Shown here: piece by piece, positions 23,969 to 33,351 of the stretch
Numbering within the stretch: position 1 is the first letter of the stretch
Layout: every line of letters begins with the position of its first letter
NCBI RefSeq assembly: GCF_033845285.1
Contig: NZ_JAWXCX010000001.1
Span: 1,317,495-1,381,494 of the forward strand
From: Marinococcus sp. PL1-022
GTDB lineage: Bacteria; Bacillota; Bacilli; Bacillales; Marinococcaceae
Length of the DNA: 64,000 nt
Reading direction: 5' to 3'
Notes under the pieces: model-generated
The model's input: the letters and a program-made list of their open reading frames with translations, nothing else
What the model was told of the DNA's origin: nothing
The model's database searches: none
Position numbers and translations under genes: made by a program

Positions 23969-25481
23969 TTGGATTAAAACAAGATCAGATTTTGACAGAG
24001 TGAAAGCAGCGGTTATTGATCCGGGTAAGGGCACAGAATGGTCGTATCAGGATTTAAACATCCGTGCAGAGAATTTAGCGAATTATTTGCAGGATCAGGG
24101 AGTAAAACGCGGGGATGTAATCGGTATATTCGCTCCAAATGATGTTGCGATACTGGATGTGTTGTTTGCCTCTTTTAAACTGGGAGCCGTTTTCCTTCCA
24201 ATTAACTGGCGGCTGAAATCCTTAGAAATTGAAAGCATTATTTCGGATTCTAATGTCAGGCTGATTTTTTACGCCTCCAATCATCTGGAGTCCCTGAGAG
24301 GAATCCCTCAGGAGCTAATTCATATGGATGTCGATTCGTCGGAGTATGATGGCATTGTTAATCCTGAAAACCACCTCCCATTTAAAAGTGTCGATGTAGA
24401 AAGCGACGACCTTGCATCTTTAATATATACGAGCGGGACAACAGGATTACCAAAAGGGGTTATGTTCACTTACGAGTCGTTTGTTAATAACATGATCAAT
24501 ACCGCATTGACGTATAAAACACATGCCGGTTATACAACGATTGTATCAACTCCGATGTTTCATGTGCTTGGATTTAATGATTTGTCGCTGCCGTTATTAA
24601 TGGCTGGCGGAACATTGATTCTGCATCGCTATTTTGACGGAAAGGAATTAAATGATCTGATGGTAAAATACCAGCCCGATTATTTAATGCTCATACCAAC
24701 TATGTACTATGGCATGCTGGCAGCTGGTAATCTTGATATTCAGGGCTTCAAAAATATTGAGTTCTTAATACAGGGTGGATCTGCACCGCTTCCGGCTGTA
24801 CAGAAAAAATTTGAGAGTATGGGTTACACATTAGTCAATGGCTACGGTTTAACTGAAGCTCCACTTGTTATGGTTAATACACCTCATAATGCAATAAAGA
24901 AACCAATGAGCATTGGCAAGCCTGTCATGTATATGAATGTGCGCCTGCTGGATGAAAATTATAACGATGTTGAAACTGGTGAAATTGGGGAATTGGCCAT
25001 CAACGGCAAAAACGTTACTCCAGGCTATTGGAACAAACCGGAAGAAACAGAAAAATCATTTGCAGGCAGGTATTTCTTAACAGGTGATTTAGCCAGGCAG
25101 GATGAAGATGGAGATATCTTTATCATCAACCGGAAAAAGGAGCTCATTATTACCGGAGGTGAAAATGTTCTGCCCTCTGAAGTGGAGGGTGTATTATCAG
25201 AGCACCCGCTTGTGAGGCAAACGGTGGTAGTGGGATATGAAAGTCCTGAATTTGGAGAATCTGTTTCTGCAGTAGTGCAATTGAAAGAGGACGATCCGGA
25301 TTTCGAAGCTAAACTGGACAAGCATGTGAGAGAGCACCTGGCAGGCTACAAAATACCGCGAATGTATTTGAAAGTGAAGGATATACCATTAAACTCAACC
25401 GCGAAGCCTGACAGAATAGAACTGCAAAAAATGGTGAATCAAAAAGCACAGGAAGAAAATCAGAAAAACGAATTGCTTTAA
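23958..25481 (+). CDS. Acyl-CoA synthetase (AMP-binding, FadD-like)
   Basis: A 507-residue ANL-family ligase. Visible motifs are LIYTSGTTGLPKGV (P-loop), YGLTEAP, GYWNKPEETEKSF, TGDLARQDEDGD and the hinge region RKKELIITGGENV. The catalytic Lys of the C-terminal domain is in LNSTAKPDR. It activates a fatty or other organic acid with ATP and CoA. The ATG overlaps the end of the CoA-transferase gene by 11 bases and uses the AAAGGAGAAG inside it, so the two are coupled. The substrate chain length cannot be read from sequence. Confidence 0.9.
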   Translation: MNYDWIKTRSDFDRVKAAVIDPGKGTEWSYQDLNIRAENLANYLQDQGVKRGDVIGIFAPNDVAILDVLFASFKLGAVFLPINWRLKSLEIESIISDSNVRLIFYASNHLESLRGIPQELIHMDVDSSEYDGIVNPENHLPFKSVDVESDDLASLIYTSGTTGLPKGVMFTYESFVNNMINTALTYKTHAGYTTIVSTPMFHVLGFNDLSLPLLMAGGTLILHRYFDGKELNDLMVKYQPDYLMLIPTMYYGMLAAGNLDIQGFKNIEFLIQGGSAPLPAVQKKFESMGYTLVNGYGLTEAPLVMVNTPHNAIKKPMSIGKPVMYMNVRLLDENYNDVETGEIGELAINGKNVTPGYWNKPEETEKSFAGRYFLTGDLARQDEDGDIFIINRKKELIITGGENVLPSEVEGVLSEHPLVRQTVVVGYESPEFGESVSAVVQLKEDDPDFEAKLDKHVREHLAGYKIPRMYLKVKDIPLNSTAKPDRIELQKMVNQKAQEENQKNELL

Positions 25482-25526
25482 GCGACTTTTTTGAAAGCGC
25501 TATCAGAATATACTGGAGGCTATACC

Positions 25527-26732
25527 ATGGCTGAAAAGCAAGCACTGATAAAAGAATTATATCCTGAAGATTTATTAAATATTTCTAAAGAGTTAACTGA
25601 AGGAGAAGTTCAGTTTTTAAAACAAATCAATGATCTGCTGGAAGAAAAATACCGGGATTCAATTAATGATCACTGGGCTAATGCAACAGTGCCTGAAGAC
25701 TTTTTTAATGATATGGGTAAACTGAATTATTTCAATAACCCATTGCTGTTTGAAGGGCGGGAGGGCGAACGGACTGCGAGTCAGCTGTTTCAGTTTTTCA
25801 TGCTATATACAGTGGCAAGGTTTGATGTTTCCTTAGTTACTTTGATGGGCGTGCATCAGGGTTTAGGACACAATGCGTTCCTGTTTGGCGGAAGTAAAGA
25901 ACAAGTGGCGTATTATGTGCCCAAATTACAATCTCACGAACTGAGGACCTGCTTTGCTTTAACCGAACCTGAACACGGATCGGACGTAGCTGGCGGTTTA
26001 GCAACGACGGCTAAGCGTGAGGGTGATAAATGGGTAATAAACGGTGTAAAAAAATGGATAGGCGGCGCCACTCTTTCGGATGTCATACCAGTTTTTGCTA
26101 CAGATGTGGACACAGGTAAACCAAAGGGATTTATCATTAAGCCTGACCAGGACGGCGTGGATATAGATGTCATTGAAAATAAAATCGCTTTAAGAATTGT
26201 CCCAAATGCTAATATTCACTTAAACAACGTTGTCGTCCAGGAGGAAGAGAGGCTGCAAAATATTAACGGCTTCAAAGACATTGCGAAGGTGCTGTACTCA
26301 ACACGTGCTGGTGTGGCCCATATGGCGACAGGAGCGATAGCCGGGACCCTGCGGGCAACTCTGGACTATGTGACCGAACGTAAACAATTCGGCAAAGAGC
26401 TTAGTAAATACCAGTTGATTCAGGAGAAGCTGGCAATGATACAGGGAAACCTATCCCATGCAATGAGCCTGTCTGCCCAACTCGCCCGGATGCAGGGGAA
26501 CGGGGAGTATGACGAAGTGGCAACCTCAACCGCAAAAATGATGAACGCCTTAAGGTTAAGGGAGTCTGTTGCAATGGGACGGGGCATTACAGGAGGCAAC
26601 GGTATTCTTGCCGAATATGATATTGCGAGATTCTTCTCTGACGCCGAAGCCATTTACACCTATGAGGGAACTCATGAAATTAATGCCTTAGTTATTGGGA
26701 GAGCATTAACAGGGGACTCTGCATTTATCTGA
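25527..26732 (+). CDS. fadE: Acyl-CoA dehydrogenase (FadE type)
   Basis: A 401-residue flavoprotein. It has TCFALTEPEHGSDVAGG and INGVKKWIGGATLSDV (FAD and substrate region), TERKQFGKELSKYQLIQEKLA, and near the end ITGGNGILAEYDIARFFSDAEAIYTYEGTHEIN, where the Glu of YEGT is the likely catalytic base. It makes the trans-2-enoyl-CoA in the first oxidation step. The length is nearer glutaryl/short-chain enzymes than the long Bacillus FadE, so the substrate may be short or odd. The start MAEKQALI follows CTGGAGGCTATACC. Confidence 0.85.
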   Translation: MAEKQALIKELYPEDLLNISKELTEGEVQFLKQINDLLEEKYRDSINDHWANATVPEDFFNDMGKLNYFNNPLLFEGREGERTASQLFQFFMLYTVARFDVSLVTLMGVHQGLGHNAFLFGGSKEQVAYYVPKLQSHELRTCFALTEPEHGSDVAGGLATTAKREGDKWVINGVKKWIGGATLSDVIPVFATDVDTGKPKGFIIKPDQDGVDIDVIENKIALRIVPNANIHLNNVVVQEEERLQNINGFKDIAKVLYSTRAGVAHMATGAIAGTLRATLDYVTERKQFGKELSKYQLIQEKLAMIQGNLSHAMSLSAQLARMQGNGEYDEVATSTAKMMNALRLRESVAMGRGITGGNGILAEYDIARFFSDAEAIYTYEGTHEINALVIGRALTGDSAFI

Positions 26733-26778
26733 CTGCAGGAAGTGGCTGAATAAATTTCAGAAATATGGAGGTTATTTC

Positions 26779-29037
26779 ATGACGATGAGAAAAGCAACCG
26801 TTTTAGGCGCGGGGTTAATGGGCAGCCAAATTGCTGCCCTTCTGGTAAATGCAGGTTTAAAAGTAAAGCTGCTGGACATGGCAGTTGATGAAAATGATCC
26901 AAACAAGATTTCAAAAAAATCCTATGATATGATTACCGATCCGAAACGGCCGCAATTATTTGATTTAAACTTCGCCTCTAATCTGACTTATGGCAATTTT
27001 GCAGAGGATTTATCTGGGCAGGATGACTCGGATATTTTTATTGAAGCTGTAAAGGAAGAAGTGGAAATAAAGCATAGCATTTGGGACCAGGTGAGACGTG
27101 TTGCCAAGGATGATGCCTTATTTGCCACAAATACCTCAGGCATTCCAATAAAGGCAATATCCCAGGTGTTTGATGATACGGAGCAGGAGAGATTTTTCGG
27201 TATGCACTTCTTCAACCCGCCCCGGATCATGAAGCTGGTAGAAGTTATCCCTGGTCCTAATACGTCCCCTGAAGTAACAAATAAAGTCCAGGCTTTTGCT
27301 GCAGATGTGCTGGGTAAAGGTGTCATCATAGCAAATGATGTTCCTGCATTTGTTGCTAACCGGATAGGGACACAGACAATGAATGATGTGATGTATCGTG
27401 CAGAGAAAACAGGCCTGTCCATTGCGGAGGTCGATGCACTCACGGGCCGCGGTATTGGAAGACCAAGCCTCGGGACGTATGGGCTTGTTGATCTGGTAGG
27501 GCTTGATATTGCAACGACCGTGATCAAGGGCCTGCAGCAGGATCCGGAGGAACAGGAATTTTTCCATGAGACACGAATTGCAGGAAAGCTGATGGAACAT
27601 GGTGCGTTGGGGAGGAAAACCAAGCAGGGTTTTTATAAGAAGGACAAGAAATCCCTGCTGGTTTTTGATCCTGAAAGCAATGAATATGTACAGCCGGAGC
27701 AGCCTGATTTTGAGTTGCTGCACAGCTTCAGTAAAGACCTGCAATCAAATATGGATATCATCTACAACGCTGAAGATGAAGCGGGCAGGTTTTTATGGGA
27801 AACCCTTAGAAACAATTTCTACTATGGTGCGTTGAATGTGCCGAAAGCGGCACCGGACTTTAAAGATATAGACCGTGCCATGGTATGGGGATTCAACTGG
27901 AAAAAAGGCCCCTTCCAGCTATGGGACCTGATGGGCTTCGAACGCGTCAAGGAACGCATGCAGCGGGAGCTGGGGCCGTTACCGGAATGGATAGAAAAAC
28001 GCAGTACATCATTTTATGCTGAAGGTGAGTCGATTGAGCGTGTGACTCCTGTATCAGCGTTTACAGATAGTGAACTATGGAACAGGGAAGATTCCAGTCT
28101 TTCTATTGCAAATAGAGACCAACTGTTACTGAAGCTACAAAGTAATAATAATATTATTACCGATGGCTTTGCTGATGATTTAATCGACTCTATTGACCTT
28201 TTAGAAAACGAGGATTACTCAAGCATGGTCATCTATGCAGAAGGAAACAACTTCAGCGTGGGTGCCAACCTGTATCTGATGAAAAAAGCACATGAAGAAA
28301 ACAAAGTGGAAGAGATCGTGGGGCCTGCCATTGAAAAGCTGCACGAGAGCTTCAGCCGCCTTAAATATGCACTTAAGCCCGTGGTGACAGCCGTCCACGG
28401 GAAAGCTTTAGGTGGCGGTTGTGAATTGGTCCTTCATTCACCGGTGGTAGTAGCTGCAAGTGAAACGTACATGGGACTTGTAGAAGCAGGGGTGGGACTG
28501 CTTCCAAGCGGTGGCGGCCTTGCCGAAATGGCGGACCGGATTCTCGGAACGAGCCATAAGCACAACGATAAACAGGAATCAATGACGAAAGTACTAACGA
28601 ATGTAGGGTTCGCGAAAGTATCAACGAACGCTTATGAAGCGCTCAGGTATGGTTATCTAAGAGAAACCGACTCCATTATATTGAATACAGAGAAAAGAGT
28701 AGAAATAGCCTTAAAACGAGCGCAGTTTGAAGTGGAAACAAATTATGTTCCGCAGCCGAAGTTGACCTATTTTGCTTTAGGCAGAGATTATAAAGCACTA
28801 GCTCAAGGCCAGCTGGATGCCCAGCGAGTTGGAAACTTCATTAGCGATCATGATTATACAATCACTTTGAGTGTTGCCGATGTTTTATCCGGAGGAGACC
28901 TTCCGCGTAACACCTATATTAATCAAAAATACCTTCAAAAGCTTGAAAAACAAAAGTTCTTAATGCTGTTACAAAACGAAAAAACGTACGAGCGAATTAC
29001 TCATATGCTGGCTGCAGGCGAGCCTCTGCGAAATTAA
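26779..29037 (+). CDS. fadN: 3-hydroxyacyl-CoA dehydrogenase / enoyl-CoA hydratase (FadN)
   Basis: A 752-residue bifunctional enzyme. Residues 5-20 (ATVLGAGLMGSQIAALL) are the NAD-binding loop. The dehydrogenase part goes on through ATNTSGIPIKAIS, GMHFFNPPRIMKLVEVI and GRGIGRPSLGTYGLVDLVGLD. The C-terminal third carries the hydratase fold: FSVGANLYLMKKA and KPVVTAVHGKALGGGCELVLHS with LVEAGVGLLPSGGGLAEM. This order (dehydrogenase first) is that of Bacillus FadN, which is about 789 residues. It performs the hydration and second oxidation of beta-oxidation. Confidence 0.92.
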   Translation: MTMRKATVLGAGLMGSQIAALLVNAGLKVKLLDMAVDENDPNKISKKSYDMITDPKRPQLFDLNFASNLTYGNFAEDLSGQDDSDIFIEAVKEEVEIKHSIWDQVRRVAKDDALFATNTSGIPIKAISQVFDDTEQERFFGMHFFNPPRIMKLVEVIPGPNTSPEVTNKVQAFAADVLGKGVIIANDVPAFVANRIGTQTMNDVMYRAEKTGLSIAEVDALTGRGIGRPSLGTYGLVDLVGLDIATTVIKGLQQDPEEQEFFHETRIAGKLMEHGALGRKTKQGFYKKDKKSLLVFDPESNEYVQPEQPDFELLHSFSKDLQSNMDIIYNAEDEAGRFLWETLRNNFYYGALNVPKAAPDFKDIDRAMVWGFNWKKGPFQLWDLMGFERVKERMQRELGPLPEWIEKRSTSFYAEGESIERVTPVSAFTDSELWNREDSSLSIANRDQLLLKLQSNNNIITDGFADDLIDSIDLLENEDYSSMVIYAEGNNFSVGANLYLMKKAHEENKVEEIVGPAIEKLHESFSRLKYALKPVVTAVHGKALGGGCELVLHSPVVVAASETYMGLVEAGVGLLPSGGGLAEMADRILGTSHKHNDKQESMTKVLTNVGFAKVSTNAYEALRYGYLRETDSIILNTEKRVEIALKRAQFEVETNYVPQPKLTYFALGRDYKALAQGQLDAQRVGNFISDHDYTITLSVADVLSGGDLPRNTYINQKYLQKLEKQKFLMLLQNEKTYERITHMLAAGEPLRN

Positions 29038-29069
29038 AATTTGTGGTAGCAAGGAAAGGGTGAAGGTCA

Positions 29070-30257
29070 GTGCAAGATGCGTATATAGTAGCTTATGGGC
29101 GTTCTGCTTCAGCTAAAGGAAAATTAAGTGGTGCCATGGCTCACGAAAGACCTGATGAAGTGGCAGCACAGGTACTAAAAGGGGTACTGGACCGGGTAGG
29201 TGGTCAATTCCGTCCAGATATGGTGCAGGACGTTATTGTTGGCAATGCTTTTCCTGAAGGCCTGCAGGGACAAAATATCGCGCGTTCGATTGCGTTGCTT
29301 GCCGGGCTGTCGGAAGACGTTCCGGCCCAGACGGTGAATCGTTATTGTTCTTCAGGGCTTCAAACAATCGCGATGGCGGCTAATCAGATTGTGTCTGGCC
29401 AGGCAGATATTATAGCAGCCGGCGGAGTTGAACTGATGAGTGCCGTTCCGATGGGGGGAAATGAGCCGGTAAACAGTCCAATACTCCAGGAGGAAGAGGC
29501 CGGAGTATCCTACCCAATGGGGCTGACCGCCGAGATGGTAGCTGAAAAATATAACGTCTCACGGGAGGATCAGGACGCTTATGCGGTGCAAAGTCATCAG
29601 CGTGCTAAAAATGCCCAGGATTCAAGAAAGTTTGATGACGAGATTATTCCGATTAATGTAACTAAGGTTACGTACAATAATGACGGCCCAGTAGTAACAA
29701 AAGATATATTCGACACGGACGAACTGGTGCGCCCTGATACCAATATGAAGGATTTAGCGAAGCTGCCCACTGTGTTCAAAGCTGATGGAACAGTAACAGC
29801 CGGTTCATCCGCCCCGCTTACAGATGGCTCAGGCTTTGTGGTTGTAATGTCGGGAGACAAAGTTAAAGAATTAGGCGTCACCCCTATTGCACGATTCGTG
29901 GGCTTCAAGGCAGCGGGTGTTGATCCAAAAATCATGGGGATTGGTCCCGCTTATGCAATTCCGGATGTGTTAAAATTAACTGACCTGACGGTTGATGATA
30001 TGGATTTAATCGAACTGAATGAAGCATTTGCAGCACAAACGGTGGCCTCTATCAGGCAGACAGGGTTAGATATGACTAAAACGAATGTTAATGGAGGCGC
30101 CATCTCATTAGGCCACCCTCTTGGGGCATCAGGAGCAATGCTGACTGCAAAGCTGCTTGCGGAAATGAAAAAAAGACCAGATTCCAAGTATGGCATGGTG
30201 ACTATGTGCATTGGAGGAGGCATGGGGGCTGCAGGAATATTTGAATACATCAGATAG
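29070..30257 (+). CDS. fadA: Acetyl-CoA acyltransferase (thiolase, FadA)
   Basis: A 395-residue thiolase. The nucleophilic Cys is in VNRYCSSGLQTIAMAAN, the His in GGAISLGHPLGASGA, and the second Cys in MVTMCIGGGMGAAGIFE. It cleaves 3-ketoacyl-CoA to acetyl-CoA and a shortened acyl-CoA, working with FadN encoded 32 bases upstream. The start is a GTG after GGAAAGGGTGAAGGTCA. A terminator follows, closing the operon. Confidence 0.93.
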   Translation: MQDAYIVAYGRSASAKGKLSGAMAHERPDEVAAQVLKGVLDRVGGQFRPDMVQDVIVGNAFPEGLQGQNIARSIALLAGLSEDVPAQTVNRYCSSGLQTIAMAANQIVSGQADIIAAGGVELMSAVPMGGNEPVNSPILQEEEAGVSYPMGLTAEMVAEKYNVSREDQDAYAVQSHQRAKNAQDSRKFDDEIIPINVTKVTYNNDGPVVTKDIFDTDELVRPDTNMKDLAKLPTVFKADGTVTAGSSAPLTDGSGFVVVMSGDKVKELGVTPIARFVGFKAAGVDPKIMGIGPAYAIPDVLKLTDLTVDDMDLIELNEAFAAQTVASIRQTGLDMTKTNVNGGAISLGHPLGASGAMLTAKLLAEMKKRPDSKYGMVTMCIGGGMGAAGIFEYIR

Positions 30258-30329
30258 TTGACTCCGACGTTTTAATGTGTCAGTTATCTTTGTTCGCCTA
30301 AACAATTATCAGGTATCCGTAAATATCCA

Positions 30330-30365
30330 GGGGGCTGTCCTATTTTTGGGACATCCCCACTTTTG
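30330..30365 (+). terminator. Terminator of the fatty-acid operon
   Basis: Stem GGGGCTGTCC / GGACATCCCC with one mismatch and a T-rich loop, followed by ACTTTTGTTTT. Confidence 0.75.
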
Positions 30366-30410
30366 TTTTAAACAAAAATTGCTGATAAATGCAGGATTAA
30401 GGAGGAAAAC

Positions 30411-30521
30411 ATGAAGGTATTAAGACTGGCCTATCAATTACTTGGTACTATATCGTTTGCTTTTATTCTCATGGACTTGCGTCATATCATTGATATACCG
30501 GGAGGGTTATTCATATTATGA
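30411..30521 (+). CDS. Tiny membrane protein, 36 residues
   Basis: ATG after the very strong site TTAAGGAGGAAAAC reads MKVLRLAYQLLGTISFAFIL then MDLRHIIDIPGGLFIL and stops. It has one helix and is basic at the N-terminus. No family recognised. The ribosome site is the main support. Confidence 0.45.
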   Translation: MKVLRLAYQLLGTISFAFILMDLRHIIDIPGGLFIL

Positions 30522-30616
30522 TGCCTTGTCCTGGCCAGTTCGATTGGCATTTTCTTTTACTTTCAACGAAGACAGTCAAGTACTTCCACCGATGATGGAA
30601 ATTGAGGTGACTATGA

Positions 30617-30700
30617 ATGGAACTCGTTTATGTATTAGCGGTATTAATAAGTACCGGAGCTTTTTTATTCTATTTAGGTAAAATCAAGCACAATAAATGA
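30617..30700 (+). CDS. Tiny membrane protein, 27 residues
   Basis: ATG after TTGAGGTGACTATGA reads MELVYVLAVLISTGAFLFYL then GKIKHNK and stops. One helix with a basic tail, the pattern of small membrane regulators or KdpF-like subunits, but no Kdp genes are near. A longer overlapping frame in another phase has no such character. Confidence 0.4.
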   Translation: MELVYVLAVLISTGAFLFYLGKIKHNK

Positions 30701-30769
30701 AAAAACGGACCCCGGCAGGCCCGTTCCCTCCACTGTGTTACATCTATTCCCCCTTTATTATAGTGTTTG

Positions 30770-31048
30770 TTATCTATAATAAAAGATCGGGTTAAAGAAG
30801 AAGACGACCGGTAACATCCACCCGGCAATGACTGTGAGCACAAACCATATGGTGGATTTCTTCCAAAGCGTATATAGAGTCATCAAAAAAGCAATCACCC
30901 AGCCAAGAGCTGTTAAATACCCTGAATGATAAGTCCCGCCGCCTTCTGCAAGCCCGTATATTCTTAATCCTGTAGCATAAAAGGTCAATACGGCACTTAA
31001 TGCAAGATTAAGGATTAAAGCAACGGCGAACCATTCCCATTTTTGCAT
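30770..31048 (-). CDS. Small membrane protein, three helices, unknown
   Basis: A 92-residue protein: MQKWEWFAVALILNLALSAVL, then GYLTALGWVIAFLMTLYTLWKKS, then FVLTVIAGWMLPVVFFF. The ATG follows TATAGGGGGCTGAC. It reads toward the tiny plus-strand genes. No family was recognised and no operon partner is visible. Confidence 0.55.
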   Translation of the reverse strand: MQKWEWFAVALILNLALSAVLTFYATGLRIYGLAEGGGTYHSGYLTALGWVIAFLMTLYTLWKKSTIWFVLTVIAGWMLPVVFFFNPIFYYR

Positions 31049-31349
31049 GTCAGCCCCCTATAAAACATTTTTCTCTATTCGCCTCCTCCTCAATTTAACA
31101 TATATTTCCTTCAAATAGTGCCATTTCCCGATCCTCCCATATTGCCAGAACGTCCTGGCCTTTTTGCTTCCGGCTATCAATTTAGTTTCATATTACGCTG
31201 GATATCCGCTTTGTACATGGTTGATTAAATTGGAAAAGCAGAGCAAAGGCACTCTTGGAGAAAGTTGCAAAAGATATGACGATAAGCTGCATTATTTATA
31301 TCAGCATGCAGTAAAATTATCTTTTCAGCCATTTATCACGGAAAATAGA
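31049..31349. other. Intergenic stretch, nothing recognised
   Basis: About 300 bases. An open frame on the plus strand (from 31164) runs into the terminator described next and has no ribosome site, so it is probably not a gene. Confidence 0.4.
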
Positions 31350-31391
31350 AAACAGGCATCCCTGGCTTTAAGAAGTCAGGGATGCCTGTTT
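31350..31391 (-). terminator. Terminator of the GGDEF/HD-GYP pair
   Basis: A perfect 15-bp stem AAACAGGCATCCCTG / CAGGGATGCCTGTTT; in the minus direction it is followed by TCTATTTTCC. Confidence 0.75.
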
Positions 31392-31438
31392 CATTAAAAA
31401 GGAGCTGCTGCCAGCAACGCTATGGACAGGCCGGCTGT

Positions 31439-32263
31439 TTAAGTGGAAACCGAGGTGGAGCGCTCGTGTTTGGCCTGATACATGGTGTCGTCCGCCTGGG
31501 CCAGTACCGTCAGTAAATCAGTTTCCCGGGGGCAGAAATCATATCGGCCGACACTGACCCGCACGGTAAAGGTATCGATGCTAACGGCACAGGTTTGATC
31601 AATACGTTCATGCAATCGTTCCGCCCATTCCTCGTTCGACAGTTCGGGGGAGGGAATCGGTCCAAGGACAATAAATTCATCTCCGCTCAGTCGGTAGGCG
31701 GTATGGTCGGACTCGATCGTATGCTGCAGCGCGTCGGCCACGCAGCGGAGTACACGGTCGCCGGTGAGATGACCATATGTATCGTTGATAATTTTGAACT
31801 GATCGACATCCAGAAAATACAGGGCATAGCGGGAGGTCGGAAGAAATGTGTGCTCGCGGAACACCTGCTGCAGCGCCACCCGGTTCGGAAGGCGGGTCAG
31901 GTCATCCGTGCGCACCTCGTTGCGGGTTTTCTCCAGGTGGGCAATCGTTCGGTTCAAATCTTTGGTCATCCGGCCAATCATCCCGGAAGAACGAAAGGAC
32001 GCACGCGCACTTAAATCACCGGCACGAACCGCCGTTAAGACGGACTGAAAGTGAGTGATACAACGGCGGACGAAGGCAAAAAAGAGACAAAAGTTTAACA
32101 CACCTAAAAGAATGCCCGCACTGATGGAGGCGATGGTAAATAAACGCTGAAGTTCGGCGGAAACTGGGATTACAAGCGGCATGATTAGTGAAAAAGCGAT
32201 GCCCACCACGATGCCAAAACTTAAATACACCAGTGCCATCCCGTGAAGATAATTGTATCGCAT
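31439..32263 (-). CDS. Membrane GGDEF diguanylate cyclase
   Basis: A 274-residue protein with two helices (residues about 8-30 and 42-66), a HAMP-like linker (LTAVRAGDLSARASFRSSGMIGRMTKDL) and a GGDEF domain starting TDDLTRLPNRVAL. The active motif is RLSGDEF; Ser for the first Gly is found in many active cyclases. Metal-binding Asp is in FLDVDQFKIIND. The start MRYNYLHG follows AAAGGAAGGAAAT. It is encoded 34 bases after an HD-GYP gene, so synthesis and breakdown of c-di-GMP are probably paired. Confidence 0.85.
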   Translation of the reverse strand: MRYNYLHGMALVYLSFGIVVGIAFSLIMPLVIPVSAELQRLFTIASISAGILLGVLNFCLFFAFVRRCITHFQSVLTAVRAGDLSARASFRSSGMIGRMTKDLNRTIAHLEKTRNEVRTDDLTRLPNRVALQQVFREHTFLPTSRYALYFLDVDQFKIINDTYGHLTGDRVLRCVADALQHTIESDHTAYRLSGDEFIVLGPIPSPELSNEEWAERLHERIDQTCAVSIDTFTVRVSVGRYDFCPRETDLLTVLAQADDTMYQAKHERSTSVST

Positions 32264-32297
32264 ATATTTCCTTCCTTTCTGCTGCTTCTCCTGGATG

Positions 32298-32999
32298 TTA
32301 GGAGAGAGGAGTTTCGGGATCTGGTTCACGGGTGTGTAAAATATCGGGAAGGGCATGAATATAGACAGCATCCAACTCCTCAGTATGCTTACGAAGATGA
32401 CATAACGCCTGGGCCGGCGTCATGGCTTTTCGGTAGGAACGGGGAAGTGTCAGGGCCGAATACACATCCACGACACTAAGCAGTCGAAGCGGGGCGGGTA
32501 ATTCCCCTGCCGGTAGTCCGAAGGGGTAGCCCGTTTGGTTACCACGTTCATGGTGATACAAAGCCATGTGAGCTATTGAATCCTCCAGTCCATGCGCCCG
32601 GAGCAAATGATATCCCTGCATGGGATGCTCCTGAACAGCCTCCCATTCTTCCGGTGTTAAGGCAGCTGATTTTTGAAGAATGGATGAAGATATGTATGTT
32701 TTCCCCACATCATGCAGCAGGAAACCAGCTGCAAGTTCTGCCATCTCCATCTGCAGATAATCCGCCAGCACGTTTCCAAGGAGAAACACATCCAATGAAT
32801 GATGGTACGTTTCGGGGCCCAAAGATTGTAACCTGGCTATCAAAGGATGGATACGGTCGTCCCGGCAAAGCGATAGAAACAACGACTCGTATTGCTGAAA
32901 GTCCAACTCCAAATTATGTACAAAACTCGTTTTATCTGGCCAGTGTTTTTGCCACAGCTGATGTAAATACGTTTGGGAAAGAAGAAGATCTACGGTCAT
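32298..32999 (-). CDS. HD-GYP phosphodiesterase
   Basis: A protein of about 233 residues with the HD-GYP pattern: HSLDVFLLG, HDVGK, HPMQGYHLLRAH, ALYHHERGNQTGYP, and SVVDVYSALTLPRSYRKAM. These give the metal ligands and the GYP signature, so it should degrade c-di-GMP. It lacks a sensor domain except for about 70 N-terminal residues. The start is uncertain: the ATG of MTVDLLLS is used, but a TTG three codons earlier lies at better distance from GGCGG. It is first in a two-gene unit with the GGDEF gene. Confidence 0.85.
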   Translation of the reverse strand: MTVDLLLSQTYLHQLWQKHWPDKTSFVHNLELDFQQYESLFLSLCRDDRIHPLIARLQSLGPETYHHSLDVFLLGNVLADYLQMEMAELAAGFLLHDVGKTYISSSILQKSAALTPEEWEAVQEHPMQGYHLLRAHGLEDSIAHMALYHHERGNQTGYPFGLPAGELPAPLRLLSVVDVYSALTLPRSYRKAMTPAQALCHLRKHTEELDAVYIHALPDILHTREPDPETPLS

Positions 33000-33351
33000 G
33001 GGAGTCAATACGAAGCACCGCCTGCCTGTTAAAATGGTACTTTTGTTATAGCACAAAGGAGAGAATAAATAAACCAAATTGCCTGTTAAATTGGTTTTCC
33101 CGTCTTTAATTTAATCTGGGTCAGGTCGATAAGCATGAAAAATTCCCGGGTGCGATAGCGATATAAGCCCACTATTATGCCGGTGTATCCAAAAATGTTT
33201 GTAATGAAGGGAAAGGAATAGAATTGGCTCAGCATGATCATTTAAGAGAAAAAATCACAGCATACTGAATGGAAAATGGATAAAAAAAGAAACCATTGTG
33301 TAAAAATGGCTTCTTACTTTTTGAATCTTTTTAAAGGGAGCTTCATCAAGA
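33000..33351. other. Intergenic region before HD-GYP/GGDEF unit
   Basis: No gene seen. Two similar strings GCCTGTTAAAATGGTA and GCCTGTTAAATTGGTT occur 57 bases apart just upstream of the HD-GYP start and may be operator sites. The right end holds the terminator of the LysR gene. Confidence 0.4.
33290..33312 (-). terminator. Terminator of the LysR gene
   Basis: Stem AAGCCAT / ATGGTTT in the minus direction followed by CTTTTTTTATCC. Confidence 0.6.

Noticed and set aside
31164-31397. A 77-codon plus-strand frame
   Set aside because: No ribosome site, and it runs through the perfect terminator of the GGDEF unit.
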